Shown: positions 1 through 8,885, numbered from the stretch's first letter. The stretch: 41,313 bases of DNA from an uncultured Bacteroidota bacterium (GCA_903881665.1 CAIRUC010000086.1:1-41313); one strand, 5' to 3'. Notes: generated by a model not told the origin, from the letters alone. Numbers and translations are program-made.

Positions 1-65
1 AAATATTAGTAAGTATTAATTTCAATATTTCATTAGTTAAATCATTCACATTGTGTCTTTTATTA

Positions 66-73
66 TAATTTTG
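66..73 (+). promoter_or_regulatory. -7 promoter element, TAATTTTG
   Basis: TAATTTTG matches the Bacteroidota -7 consensus TAnnTTTG exactly. Only four bases separate it from the ATG at 78, so transcription would begin at or next to the start codon. No TTG sits at the ideal 19-base spacing upstream. Confidence 0.55.
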
Positions 74-77
74 CAGT

Positions 78-959
78 ATGCAACTATTATCCCCTACTCA
101 CTTTCCTGATTATGAATTGATCGATTGTGGTGAATTTGAAAAATTAGAACGTTTTGGTAAATATATTACCATTCGTCCTGAACCTCAGGCAGTTTGGAAA
201 CGAAAAATGGAGTATAAAGAATGGGAAAAATGTGCACATGTTAAATTTATTTCAAAATCGAGCTCTGCTGGTACTTGGAAAAAATTTAAGGAGATGCCAG
301 ATCAATGGAAAATTAAATATCATGTGGGTAATTCTGATATTACTTTCCGATTAGGTCTAACATCATTTAAACATGTTGGGGTTTTTCCTGAACAGGCAGT
401 TAATTGGGACTTTATTTATAATCAGGTTACTAAGATTAAAAAGTCGGTCGATCAACCTCGCGTACTAAATTTATTTGCTTACACAGGTGGTGCTTCTTTA
501 GCTGCAAAAGCTGCTGGTGCCGATGTTATTCACCTCGATTCTATTAAACAAGTGGTTTCGTGGTCGAAAGAGAATATGGAACTCAGTAATCTCGATAATG
601 TTCGCTGGTTAGTGGAAGATGCCATGACTTTTGTTCGTAGAGAAGTAAAACGTGGAAAAAAATACCATGGTATTATTCTCGATCCACCAGCTTATGGGCA
701 TGGACCAAATGGTGAGAATTGGAAATTAGAGGAAATGATCAATGAAATGATTCATAGTGTTGCTCAAATACTTGAACCTCAGGACTCTTTCCTTGTATTA
801 AATACGTATTCATTAGGGTTTTCAGCACTTATTATTCAGAATTTAGTGAAGGAAGCCTTTGGTAAAAGAGCTGATACAGCTCAATGGGGAGAGATTTTTT
901 TACCGGCTACTTCTGGAGTAAATTTACCTTTAGGGGTATTTGCTCGTTTTGGAGTGTAA
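78..959 (+). CDS. class I SAM-dependent methyltransferase, RlmI/RlmK-like (COG1092-type)
   Basis: This 293-residue protein is a predicted S-adenosylmethionine-dependent RNA methyltransferase, most likely acting on 23S rRNA. The central Rossmann motif reads NLFAYTGGASLAA (about residues 132-144). An acidic residue follows in the next strand (HLDSIK), and the catalytic-type motif ILDPPAYG lies near residue 203; DPPxF/Y is the hallmark of rRNA base methyltransferases of the RlmI group. The usual N-terminal PUA domain is replaced by a shorter region, as in other Bacteroidota homologues. The ATG at 78 follows a -7 promoter element by four bases. The gene is monocistronic or heads the block ahead of DUF4175. 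The precise target nucleotide cannot be read from the sequence. Confidence 0.85.
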   Translation: MQLLSPTHFPDYELIDCGEFEKLERFGKYITIRPEPQAVWKRKMEYKEWEKCAHVKFISKSSSAGTWKKFKEMPDQWKIKYHVGNSDITFRLGLTSFKHVGVFPEQAVNWDFIYNQVTKIKKSVDQPRVLNLFAYTGGASLAAKAAGADVIHLDSIKQVVSWSKENMELSNLDNVRWLVEDAMTFVRREVKRGKKYHGIILDPPAYGHGPNGENWKLEEMINEMIHSVAQILEPQDSFLVLNTYSLGFSALIIQNLVKEAFGKRADTAQWGEIFLPATSGVNLPLGVFARFGV

Positions 960-1026
960 ACTTTTCCTTGTTTATAACGTACGAATTAAGAATAGAAGAC
1001 GTTGTTATTTAAACAATCGTTATTGT

Positions 1027-1034
1027 TAATTTTG
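1027..1034 (+). promoter_or_regulatory. -7 promoter element, TAATTTTG
   Basis: An exact TAnnTTTG match ends five bases before the ATG at 1040, the same arrangement as at 66-73. A TTG at 1002-1004 is 22 bases upstream rather than the ideal 19. A leaderless or near-leaderless transcript is implied. Confidence 0.5.
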
Positions 1035-1039
1035 TATAG

Positions 1040-4000
1040 ATGCAAGTTGAATCGAATTATCATGAGTTAATAAGGAAGCTAGATGCTTTCATTAGGAAGT
1101 ATTATAAGAATCAATTAATACGTGGAGCTATTTATGCTTTTACTTTATTACTTGGTTTTTATTTAGCAGTTACCTTATTGGAATCATTTGCTTGGTTCAG
1201 TACAATAGTACGATCCCTACTCTTTTGGTGTTATGTTTTATCTACCGCTTTCGTTCTTTGGAAATTGGTACTTACTCCGATCTTCCATTTAAATCGTATT
1301 GGAAAAATTATCAGTCACGAAGAGGCTGCTAAAATTGTAGGTGAACATTTTATTGATATTAAGGATAAACTTATAAATACTTTACAATTACATAATCAAA
1401 CTCAACAGACTAATCAATCTATAAATCTCGATTTAGTTTATGCATCAATTCAACAAAAAAGTACTGAGCTTCGTCCGGTATCATTTACAAATGCAATTGA
1501 TTTAGGTACCAATAAAAAGTATCTGCGCTATGCTGCTATTCCATTCGTTATTTTTATAGGAATGTTATTTATTGCTCCTAGCTTATTAACGGATTCTACA
1601 ACGCGTTTACTTCAACATAATACATCTTTTAAAAAACCGGCTCCATTCGAATTTAATATTATAAATAAAGCATTACAGGCAACTCAGTTCGACGATTTTA
1701 CTGTAGATGTAAAAATAACCGGAAAAGAAATTCCTCAGGAGGTTTATGTAGAAGTAGGTGGAAATACGTTCCGTTTAGAAAAGCAAAGTAAATTGAATTT
1801 TAATTATACATTTAGAAATATTCAAGGAGATGTTTCTTTTCGTTTATTGGCCGATGGTTTTAATTCAAATGATTTTGTTTTAAAGGCCGTGCCTAATCCA
1901 GTAATTGTAAACTTCGGAATTACTCTCTATTATCCCGCTTACCTTGGAAAGAAAAATGAAATTATAAAAAATACAGGCGATCTTTTAATTCCAGCTGGTA
2001 CACGTGTGTTATGGAATTTTGGAACACAAAATACGTCTAGTGTAAATATTCGTTTTTCTGATACTGCTTATACTTTAGCTCAACAAGAAGAAAATAAATA
2101 CAGCTTTAATCATCGATTTTTACAGAGTACACAATACACAATAAGAAGTAGTAATCGTTTTATGCAGGGTAAGGATTCTATGCAATATTCAATTACTGTA
2201 ATTTCTGATCAGGTTCCTACTATTCAATTAGACGAGCAACGCGATTCAGCATCTTATCAACGCGTTTATTTCCGTGGATTATCACGCGATGATTACGGAA
2301 TAAGTAAACTGCAATTTAAATATCGTTTTATAAAAAAAGAAGGTGAGCCGGTTAATGAAAATCCTATTACACTTAATATTCCAATTAACCATTCTACACA
2401 AGAGCAGTTCTTTCATTATTGGGATTTAAATCAAATCGGTTTAAAAACAGGTGATGAATTAGAATACTATTTTGAAGTATGGGATAATGACGGTGTAAAA
2501 GGCCCTAAAAGTGCCCGCTCTCAATCGAATGTTTTTAAAACACCTTCTTTAGGTGAATTAGCAAAAGATGCTGAAGAAAAAAATAAAGCATTGAAAGATG
2601 ATATGGAGGCCGCCATTAAAAAGGCAAAAGATCTTCAAAAAAATCTAGATGCAATTCAACGTGATTTATTGAACAAGAAAAGTCTAGATTTTGAAGACAA
2701 GAAAAAAATAAACGAAGTCCTTAAACAACAGAAAGAGCTCGAGAAAAAAATGGAGGAGCTGAAGGATCGTAACGAGAAGAATAATAAACAACAGAATGAA
2801 TTAAAGAAGGAGGACCCTACCCTAGCCGAAAAACAAAAGCAGCTGCAGGATTTATTCGAAAAGTTAATGTCGCCAGAAATGAAGAAAATGATGGAGGAGT
2901 TAGAAAAACTAATGTCCGAAGTCAATAAAGAAAAACTTCAAGAAAAAATGGACCAGATGAAACTCGATAATAAAGATCTCGAGAAACAACTGGAGCGGAC
3001 ACTTGAGTTATATAAACAGTTGGAGCTGGAACAGAAAATGAAGGAGACAGCAGATCAATTGGAACAGTTATCAAAGGATCAAGATAAATTAGCCGATAAG
3101 GCTGATGAAAAAAATGCAGACTCTGATAAAATGAAAGAAGATCAGAAGGATTTAAATAAACAGTTCGACGATCTTAAAAAGAGCTTAGATGATATTGAAA
3201 AGAAAAACCAGGAGCTTGAATATAGTCAGGAATTAAAAGATTTCGATAAAGAACAGGAGTCGATTGATGAGGATATGCAGAATAGCGAACAGCAGCTTTC
3301 TCAAAAGCAAAATACGAAAGCTTCTAAAAGTCAAAAGAGTGCGGCTAAGAAAATGAAGGACCTTGCCGATAAGATTAATCAGAATCAGAAAGAAGAGCAA
3401 CAAGAACAAGCCGAAGAGGATATGAACGCGATGCGTGCATTACTCGAGAACTTGTTGAGGTTCTCATTCAACCAGGAATCTTTAATGGAAGACCTTAAAA
3501 CGGTGGATGTGAATAATCCTAAGTTCCTTAAAATGTCACAACAGCAAAGAAAATTAAAGGATGATGCTAAGGTACTTGAAGATTCTTTATTAGCTTTGAG
3601 TAAGCGTGTTATGAAGATTTCATCTACAGTAAATGAACAAATAACTGATATTCATGCTAATACCGAAAAAGCAATAGGAAATTTACAGGAAAGACAAGTG
3701 CAAGTGGCTAGAGCTAATCAGCAGTATATAATGACAGCAGTAAATAATTTAGCTTTGTTGTTGAGCGAATCACTTGATCAGCAACAACAACAAATGATGC
3801 AGCAGCCAAGCAACTCGGCATGTAAAAAACCAGGACAAGGAAAGCCGAAGCCTGGACCATCGGCGGGTGATGTAAAAAAGATGCAAGAAAAGCTTGCAAA
3901 GCAACTCCAAGAAATGAAGGGTAAGCTTGAAAACGGAAAAAAACCGGGAGAAAAAGGAGAAAAAGGTAAGCCCGGTGGTCAAGGCGGAATGAGCGAAGAG

Positions 4001-4411
4001 TTAGCAAGAATGGCCGCTCAGCAAGAAGCTTTAAGAAACGCAATACAGCAATTAGATAAAGAAAGTAACAAAGACGGCAAAGGAAAGCTCGGAGATTTGC
4101 AGAAAATTGCTCAGCAAATGGAAGAAACAGAGAAAGATATTGTTAATAAGCGCATCAATGAGATCACAATGCAGCGTCAGCAGGAAATATTAACTCGACT
4201 CTTAGAATCCGAAAAAGCAGAGCACGAACGAGAGATGGAAGAGAAAAGAGAGTCAAATCAAGGCCGTGATATTACCCGTGCTCCTCCCCAATTTGAGGAA
4301 TATAAACGGCTTAAATTAAAAGAAACGGAATTGTTGAAAACCATCCCACCAAATTTTACAACCTTTTACAAAAACTTAGTTAATTCGTACTTCCAAAGTA
4401 TTGAGGACTGA
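1040..4411 (+). CDS. DUF4175 family membrane-anchored coiled-coil protein
   Basis: This 1123-residue protein matches the Bacteroidota DUF4175 family, whose function is unknown. Two hydrophobic segments lie at about residues 28-80 and a third at about 163-185. A beta-rich extracytoplasmic region (about 190-500) follows. Then comes a very long charged coiled coil rich in K, E, Q and D (about 510-860), and a Q/G/P/K-rich low-complexity stretch near 935-1010. The C-terminus is again helical (QRQQEILTRLLESEKAEHEREMEE). The layout suggests an envelope scaffold. The stop at 4409-4411 lies just before the start of the RsbW-like ATPase, so the genes are probably co-transcribed. The position upstream of an anti-sigma-type ATPase, ybeY and mnmG recurs in Bacteroidota, from family knowledge. 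Confidence 0.85.
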   Translation: MQVESNYHELIRKLDAFIRKYYKNQLIRGAIYAFTLLLGFYLAVTLLESFAWFSTIVRSLLFWCYVLSTAFVLWKLVLTPIFHLNRIGKIISHEEAAKIVGEHFIDIKDKLINTLQLHNQTQQTNQSINLDLVYASIQQKSTELRPVSFTNAIDLGTNKKYLRYAAIPFVIFIGMLFIAPSLLTDSTTRLLQHNTSFKKPAPFEFNIINKALQATQFDDFTVDVKITGKEIPQEVYVEVGGNTFRLEKQSKLNFNYTFRNIQGDVSFRLLADGFNSNDFVLKAVPNPVIVNFGITLYYPAYLGKKNEIIKNTGDLLIPAGTRVLWNFGTQNTSSVNIRFSDTAYTLAQQEENKYSFNHRFLQSTQYTIRSSNRFMQGKDSMQYSITVISDQVPTIQLDEQRDSASYQRVYFRGLSRDDYGISKLQFKYRFIKKEGEPVNENPITLNIPINHSTQEQFFHYWDLNQIGLKTGDELEYYFEVWDNDGVKGPKSARSQSNVFKTPSLGELAKDAEEKNKALKDDMEAAIKKAKDLQKNLDAIQRDLLNKKSLDFEDKKKINEVLKQQKELEKKMEELKDRNEKNNKQQNELKKEDPTLAEKQKQLQDLFEKLMSPEMKKMMEELEKLMSEVNKEKLQEKMDQMKLDNKDLEKQLERTLELYKQLELEQKMKETADQLEQLSKDQDKLADKADEKNADSDKMKEDQKDLNKQFDDLKKSLDDIEKKNQELEYSQELKDFDKEQESIDEDMQNSEQQLSQKQNTKASKSQKSAAKKMKDLADKINQNQKEEQQEQAEEDMNAMRALLENLLRFSFNQESLMEDLKTVDVNNPKFLKMSQQQRKLKDDAKVLEDSLLALSKRVMKISSTVNEQITDIHANTEKAIGNLQERQVQVARANQQYIMTAVNNLALLLSESLDQQQQQMMQQPSNSACKKPGQGKPKPGPSAGDVKKMQEKLAKQLQEMKGKLENGKKPGEKGEKGKPGGQGGMSEELARMAAQQEALRNAIQQLDKESNKDGKGKLGDLQKIAQQMEETEKDIVNKRINEITMQRQQEILTRLLESEKAEHEREMEEKRESNQGRDITRAPPQFEEYKRLKLKETELLKTIPPNFTTFYKNLVNSYFQSIED

Positions 4412-4415
4412 TAGA

Positions 4416-4847
4416 ATGATGAACACCGAGAAATACACCAATGCCATGCAGATTATTTCACAACCTGAAAGCATTAATTTAGTTGAAAAACTAATTGATG
4501 AAATAAAAACTGATCATAGTATTCAAGAAGAATGCTACGGAAATATGTTGGTTGCGGTAACCGAAGCAGTCAATAATGCCATGCAACATGGTAATAAATT
4601 TGATCCTGAAAAGAAGGTTAATATCGTTTATGAGATAGATTCTGATCAAATTTCTTTCGTTATTTCGGATGAAGGACACGGTTTTGATTATTTAAGCCTC
4701 CCCGACCCTACCGACCCTGAGAACTTAGAAAAGCCAACAGGACGTGGAGTTTTTCTTATGAAACACTTAGCAGATCAAATTATCTTTTCTGAAAATGGAA
4801 GGGTTGTTGAATTGTATTTTAAGACCAGCGGACATATCAATAATTAA
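4416..4847 (+). CDS. RsbW-like ATP-binding protein (HATPase_c_2, anti-sigma/serine kinase type)
   Basis: This protein of about 143 residues has the GHKL ATP-binding fold of the RsbW/SpoIIAB group. The N box reads EAVNNAMQHGNK, the G1 box DEGHGFD and the G2 box GRGVFLMKHLAD. Such proteins phosphorylate or sequester STAS-domain or sigma-factor partners; no partner gene lies in this window. An in-frame TTG at 4401 overlaps the end of DUF4175. The ATG at 4416, or the next one at 4419, is the more likely start, four or seven bases after the upstream stop. The short spacing on both sides indicates an operon with DUF4175 and ybeY. Confidence 0.85.
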   Translation: MMNTEKYTNAMQIISQPESINLVEKLIDEIKTDHSIQEECYGNMLVAVTEAVNNAMQHGNKFDPEKKVNIVYEIDSDQISFVISDEGHGFDYLSLPDPTDPENLEKPTGRGVFLMKHLADQIIFSENGRVVELYFKTSGHINN

Positions 4848-4852
4848 TTGTT

Positions 4853-5281
4853 ATGGCTGTTCGCTTCTTTTCTGAAGGTACTTCTTACCAATTAAAAGAT
4901 AAACGTAAAATAAGCTCATGGCTAGCTGACGTAGTAAAGTCAGAAGGTCATGAGCTTATTGATTTAAATATTATACTAGTCTCCGACAATTATCTGCATA
5001 AGATGAACGTTGATTTTCTTAATCATAATACTCTTACCGACATAATTACTTTTGATAATACTGTCGTTTCTTTACAGATTGAAGGAGAACTTTATATAAG
5101 TATAGATCGAGTACATGATAATGCCCTAAAGTTTTCTATTCGCTTAATTGACGAACTACATCGTGTTATGGTTCATGGCGTTCTTCATTTATGTGGGTAT
5201 GGTGATAAAACACCGAAAAAGAAAGTTATTATGAGAGAAAAAGAAGAATGTTTTCTTTTGAAAAGAAAAGAATATTTTTAA
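4853..5281 (+). CDS. ybeY: endoribonuclease YbeY (16S rRNA 3'-end maturation)
   Basis: YbeY is a single-strand-specific metallo-endoribonuclease needed for 16S rRNA maturation and ribosome quality control. The 142-residue product carries the conserved TDIITFD and GELYISIDRV segments and the metal site HGVLHLCGYGD (H108, H112 and D118). The third ligand is Asp rather than the His of the proteobacterial H-x3-H-x5-H motif; this is, to my knowledge, the usual Bacteroidota form and not a defect. The ATG lies five bases after the RsbW-like stop. The gene ends before a 740-base gene-free region leading to mnmG. Confidence 0.95.
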   Translation: MAVRFFSEGTSYQLKDKRKISSWLADVVKSEGHELIDLNIILVSDNYLHKMNVDFLNHNTLTDIITFDNTVVSLQIEGELYISIDRVHDNALKFSIRLIDELHRVMVHGVLHLCGYGDKTPKKKVIMREKEECFLLKRKEYF

Positions 5282-6003
5282 TTTTTTTATGTACCTTATT
5301 GACATGTTTTTCACTGGTAAAAAGTTGTTTTTTAATTGCTATTTATTCGTTAAATAGTTATTTCTTATTATGTAATTTTTTAAATGTTTAGACTCAACTT
5401 TTAAATACATTTAATCTTAAGTTTATGTTTTCTATTTATAACTAGTAATTACTTTAGGATTTTAATTCAATTTGTATTTATTCATTGACCGTTATGTGGT
5501 GTTTTTAGATATTATTTTTAAGTCTATTTTCCTTCTTTTCCTTAATTGTGCATTATATTCTTCCATCATTCATCTATTGTGGTTTTTAATTTTAACTTAA
5601 TAATGTATTTGTTAAATACAGAATATTTTTTAGAAACATAGAGTACATTTTTTTAACCGGCTTAATAGATAGCCTTTAGGTAGTTTCTAATCTTGCTTGT
5701 GATCTTGCCTGCCTCTATGTGGTGTTTATTCTATTTAGAAGCATTGTCGTTTTTATTCAGTTTGAAAAACAATATGTTTCACGTGGAAGCATTTTATGGA
5801 TTTTCCTTACAGCTCTGTTTTTATTCATTAATTATTCAGTTAAAATATTTAAGATTTTTACCTAATTTACGGTATGGTTAAAAATTTAACACATTTACTT
5901 TGATAATATTAAACGCTCTGCTTACCTTTATTAACTGAATACTTAATGTTTAATTAATTGATTTTAAGGCATTTGTATTCTTATTTATTAATTATTTGTT
6001 AAT
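5282..6003 (+). other. T-rich gene-free region upstream of mnmG
   Basis: About 720 bases are strongly AT-rich, with a T-rich top strand, and hold no credible gene. A 62-codon ORF at 5693-5881 has no RBS, family signal or usual composition. The stretch contains one parS-like palindrome (5775-5790) and two copies of the 11-mer TATGTGGTGTT (about 5492 and 5717). It also has a 13-base sequence, TTCTTCCATCATT (5558-5570), repeated on the far side of mnmG at 8320-8332. Together with 7894-8908 it brackets mnmG as an unusually long non-coding zone for this gene-dense chromosome. Confidence 0.6.
5775..5790. promoter_or_regulatory. parS-like site, TGTTTCACGTGGAAGC
   Basis: On the reverse strand this reads GCTTCCACGTGAAACA, matching 14 of 16 positions of the widely conserved ParB-binding consensus TGTTNCACGTGAAACA. 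It is the leftmost member of a cluster around mnmG. Confidence 0.7.
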
Positions 6004-6019
6004 AGTTCCACGTGAAACA
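6004..6019. promoter_or_regulatory. parS-like site, AGTTCCACGTGAAACA
   Basis: This matches 15 of 16 positions of TGTTNCACGTGAAACA and ends two bases before the mnmG ATG. ParB binding here would overlap the mnmG leader and could affect its transcription. Confidence 0.8.
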
Positions 6020-6021
6020 AG

Positions 6022-7893
6022 ATGATTTACCCAAATTATGATGTAATTGTTGTTGGTGCGGGTCATGCGGGTTGTGAAGCCGCTGCTGCCGCTGCCAATA
6101 TGGGATCTAAGGTGTTGTTAGTTACCATGAACATGCAGACTATTGCTCAAATGAGCTGTAATCCTGCTATGGGCGGGATTGCAAAGGGCCAAATAATACG
6201 AGAAATTGATGCTTTGGGGGGGTATTCAGGAATAGTTAGTGATAAGTCTGCCATACAATTTAGAATGCTAAATAGGTCCAAGGGCCCCGCTATGTGGTCT
6301 CCCAGGACACAGAACGATAGGATGCTTTTTGCTGCGGAATGGCGAAAAAAACTTGAGGAAACACTGAATATAGATTTTTGGCAGGATATGGTTACAGGTC
6401 TTTTCGTAGAAGATAGTAGGGCTGTAGGTGTTAAAACTAGTATGGGTGTCTCGTTTCGCTGTAAGAGTGTAATTCTTACAAATGGAACATTTTTAAATGG
6501 GTTAATTCACATAGGAGAAAAGCAATTCGGTGGCGGTAGAACTGGTGAAAAAGCGGCTACAGGAATTACTGAACAATTGGTTGATTTTGGATTCGAAAGT
6601 GGACGAATGAAGACAGGTACCCCTGCTAGAATTGATGGTAGATCGCTTGATTATTCCAAAATGGAAGAGCAGTTTGGAGATGAAAATCCTGATAAGTTTA
6701 GTTTTTCGGATACACCTTATTTAACTAAGCAAAGAAGTTGTTTTATCACTTACACGAATCAAAAAGTGCATAATGTTTTACAAGAAGGTTTTGAAAAATC
6801 TCCCATGTTTACGGGTAGAATTCAAGGATTGGGCCCTAGATACTGTCCTAGTATAGAAGATAAAATTAGTCGTTTTGCTGACCGTGATCGACATCAATTG
6901 TTTGTTGAGCCAGAAGGATGGAATACCTGTGAAGTCTACGTAAACGGCTTCTCTAGTAGCCTACCAGAGGATATCCAGTACAAAGCAATGAGGTTAATAG
7001 AAGGCTTTGAAAAAGTTAAAATGTTTCGCCCAGGTTACGCCATTGAATATGATTACTTTCCACCAACGCAATTATCAAATACTTTAGAAACCAAATTAAT
7101 TTCTGGTCTTTATTTTGCCGGTCAAATTAACGGTACTACTGGTTATGAAGAAGCTGCTTGCCAAGGATTAATGGCCGGTATTAATGCTCATCGAAAAATT
7201 AATGATTTAACATCGGTAGTACTTAGTCGTTCAGAGGCATATATAGGCGTTTTAATTGATGATTTAATTACAAAAGGTACTGATGAACCTTATCGAATGT
7301 TTACTAGTCGTGCTGAATTCAGAACGCTTTTAAGGCAAGATAATGCTGATGTACGATTAACACCATTAGGGCATGCAATTGGTCTCGCCACGGACGAAAG
7401 CCTTGACCGTGTTAAGAGTAAAGTTATTGATATTGAACGAGTTATGAATTTAATTTCCGGATTATCTATACCCCCCGACGAAGTAAATCCATGGTTAATA
7501 TCGCTCGCCACGGGAGAAATTAATCAGCGTGTAAAAGCGAAATCACTGTTATTACGACCTCAGATAGGCATTGTGGATTTTATAAAATCTTCTGCTACGC
7601 TTAAGTCGGCCATTGAATTATTAAACGTAGATCGTTTAGTAATAGAATCTGCTGAAATTAACTTTAAATACCAAGGTTATATTGATCGGGAACAAGATTT
7701 GGTTGATAAAATGAGCCGATTAGAGTACGTTAAACTTAAGGTTGACTTCGATTATAGCCAGATTTCTAGTCTATCTTCTGAAGCAAAACAAAAATTATCC
7801 GCTATTAAGCCATCAACTCTTGGCCAAGCCGCTCGTATAAGCGGTGTAAGTCCTTCTGATATTTCTGTACTACTTGTATATATAGGTAGATAG
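6022..7893 (+). CDS. mnmG: tRNA uridine-34 carboxymethylaminomethyl synthesis enzyme MnmG (GidA)
   Basis: MnmG is the FAD-dependent partner of MnmE in forming (carboxymethyl)aminomethyl-uridine at the wobble position of certain tRNAs. The 623-residue length is standard. The N-terminal dinucleotide-binding motif GAGHAGCEAA lies near residues 12-21. CNPAMGGIAKGQ, GTFLNGLIHIGE, TGTPARIDGRS and RYCPSIEDKI are all intact, and the C-terminal MnmE/tRNA-interaction region has YQGYIDRE. The ATG at 6022 follows a parS-like palindrome by two bases and a second palindrome overlaps the stop codon. mnmG (gidA) is classically found near the replication origin, which fits the surrounding sites. A strong terminator lies at 7981-8006. 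Confidence 0.97.
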   Translation: MIYPNYDVIVVGAGHAGCEAAAAAANMGSKVLLVTMNMQTIAQMSCNPAMGGIAKGQIIREIDALGGYSGIVSDKSAIQFRMLNRSKGPAMWSPRTQNDRMLFAAEWRKKLEETLNIDFWQDMVTGLFVEDSRAVGVKTSMGVSFRCKSVILTNGTFLNGLIHIGEKQFGGGRTGEKAATGITEQLVDFGFESGRMKTGTPARIDGRSLDYSKMEEQFGDENPDKFSFSDTPYLTKQRSCFITYTNQKVHNVLQEGFEKSPMFTGRIQGLGPRYCPSIEDKISRFADRDRHQLFVEPEGWNTCEVYVNGFSSSLPEDIQYKAMRLIEGFEKVKMFRPGYAIEYDYFPPTQLSNTLETKLISGLYFAGQINGTTGYEEAACQGLMAGINAHRKINDLTSVVLSRSEAYIGVLIDDLITKGTDEPYRMFTSRAEFRTLLRQDNADVRLTPLGHAIGLATDESLDRVKSKVIDIERVMNLISGLSIPPDEVNPWLISLATGEINQRVKAKSLLLRPQIGIVDFIKSSATLKSAIELLNVDRLVIESAEINFKYQGYIDREQDLVDKMSRLEYVKLKVDFDYSQISSLSSEAKQKLSAIKPSTLGQAARISGVSPSDISVLLVYIGR

Positions 7894-7907
7894 TTTCACG
7901 TGAAACA
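7892..7907. promoter_or_regulatory. parS-like site, AGTTTCACGTGAAACA
   Basis: The 14-base core GTTTCACGTGAAAC (7893-7906) is a perfect palindrome, and 15 of 16 bases match the parS consensus. It overlaps the last base of the mnmG stop codon. It is the best site of the cluster. Confidence 0.88.
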
Positions 7908-7920
7908 TTTTATGAAATAT

Positions 7921-7940
7921 AAAATGAATTTAAATGAATA
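7921..7940 (+). repeat. iteron-like AAATGAAT repeat, copy 1
   Basis: The 20-mer AAAATGAATTTAAATGAATA differs by one base from the copy at 8490-8509. A further TAAATGAAT unit follows at 7944-7952, immediately before a parS-like site. Confidence 0.55.
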
Positions 7941-7951
7941 TTTTAAATGAA

Positions 7952-7967
7952 TGCTCCACGTGGAACG
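7952..7967. promoter_or_regulatory. parS-like site, TGCTCCACGTGGAACG
   Basis: The central TCCACGTGGA is palindromic and 13 of 16 bases match TGTTNCACGTGAAACA. It lies 60 bases from the perfect site at 7892-7907. Confidence 0.65.
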
Positions 7968-7980
7968 TTTATTATAAAAA

Positions 7981-8006
7981 GGCGACTATTTATAGTCGCC
8001 TTTTTT
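7981..8006 (+). terminator. rho-independent terminator of mnmG
   Basis: GGCGACTAT pairs perfectly with ATAGTCGCC (9-bp stem, two-base loop, or 8 bp with four). It is preceded by five A and followed by six T, so it could also act on the other strand. Confidence 0.92.
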
Positions 8007-8111
8007 GCTTTAAAGTTTAAGCTTCCTGATTTTTTAATACTAACGAATGTGTGGCGGGCATTTCGCGCATTCGATATTAATCGAAATGAGTTGGCGCTGT
8101 AATAATTATTT

Positions 8112-8127
8112 CTTACCACGTGATAAA
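8112..8127. promoter_or_regulatory. degenerate parS-like site around CACGTG
   Basis: CTTACCACGTGATAAA keeps the CACGTG core but matches only 11 of 16 consensus positions. It is listed because of its place in the cluster. Confidence 0.35.
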
Positions 8128-8138
8128 CCTACTTTTGA

Positions 8139-8154
8139 AGTTCCGCGTGACATA
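8139..8154. promoter_or_regulatory. degenerate parS-like site (CGCGTG core)
   Basis: AGTTCCGCGTGACATA matches 12 of 16 positions, with one change in the central hexamer. It is 27 bases from the preceding degenerate site. Confidence 0.35.
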
Positions 8155-8175
8155 TTATAGCGTATTTCAGTTAAA

Positions 8176-8191
8176 TCTGCCACGTGAAACA
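8176..8191. promoter_or_regulatory. parS-like site, TCTGCCACGTGAAACA
   Basis: This matches 14 of 16 consensus positions, with the right half CACGTGAAACA perfect. It is the rightmost good site of the cluster. Confidence 0.68.
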
Positions 8192-8216
8192 CATATAAAC
8201 TGCCCTTTTACACACA

Positions 8217-8236
8217 AAAATGAATATAGCTGAATG
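8217..8236 (+). repeat. iteron-like AAATGAAT repeat, copy 2
   Basis: AAAATGAATATAGCTGAATG shares its first 12 bases with the copy at 8490 and retains a second TGAAT at the same phase. It follows directly on the DnaA-box-like TTTTACACA. Confidence 0.4.
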
Positions 8237-8489
8237 TTTTGTAATAGATATTTGTTTCGGCATTATAGGGAAATAATATAAGCTACAAGGTGTTTTGTGT
8301 GTTTAATTTCTGTCGTTTTTTCTTCCATCATTATCTCATTTATCGAGTATAAATAAGGCCGGTTTCTAGGAAAATTAGTTGTTTATGAATAGTATCTATT
8401 GTTTCACGTTTGATATTTAATCCTTTTAGTAATGATTACATTAAAGGGGCAACACAAATTGTGTTCTATTTATATTGAACTAATCGAAT

Positions 8490-8509
8490 AAAATGAATAT
8501 AAATGAATA
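8490..8509 (+). repeat. iteron-like AAATGAAT repeat, copy 3
   Basis: AAAATGAATATAAATGAATA is 19/20 identical to the copy at 7921-7940, in the same orientation. Confidence 0.55.
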
Positions 8510-8877
8510 AAACCCTTAGCTATTTTAGGTACTTATTTTTATGTTCTTTTAAGTTTTACAGCGAATTATTACTGCTATTTAGTGCATTATCTTTTGCCTA
8601 CCTATTTTAAATAATGAGCTCCAAGACCCTGATTTTTTTTTAATACTAGTGAGCATTGTCTTTGGTGGATAGAACAAGTTTTGTTATGATTGTAATTCTA
8701 CACTGACATTTTAAGGCACAAAGAATCACCCATACATGGTTGATTCTTTTAAAAAATTAAACAAAAAGATTTTCTAATGAGTTAAGTTTGGTTATAAACC
8801 ACCAGAGGAATACCGGGAAGAACATTTTAGAGTAAGCAAACATCAAATTATTTGGGCGTAAAGTCTTATTTTGTAGA

Positions 8878-8885
8878 TAACTTTG
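8878..8885 (+). promoter_or_regulatory. -7 promoter element, TAACTTTG
   Basis: An exact TAnnTTTG match lies 23 bases upstream of the ATG at 8909. It lies downstream of an in-frame TTG at 8852, which argues for the later start. Confidence 0.6.

Noticed and set aside
4401..4415. TTG start for the RsbW-like ATPase
   Set aside because: It overlaps the end of DUF4175 and an ATG follows five codons later at the position expected for the GHKL fold.
5693..5881. 62-codon open frame upstream of mnmG
   Set aside because: It lies in T-rich spacer, has Phe/Leu-heavy composition expected from T-rich DNA, overlaps a parS-like site and has no promoter or family signal.
8206..8214. TTTTACACA taken as evidence for oriC
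   Set aside because: A single DnaA-box-like 9-mer is expected by chance in a kilobase of AT-rich DNA; no cluster of boxes is present, so oriC is not claimed.
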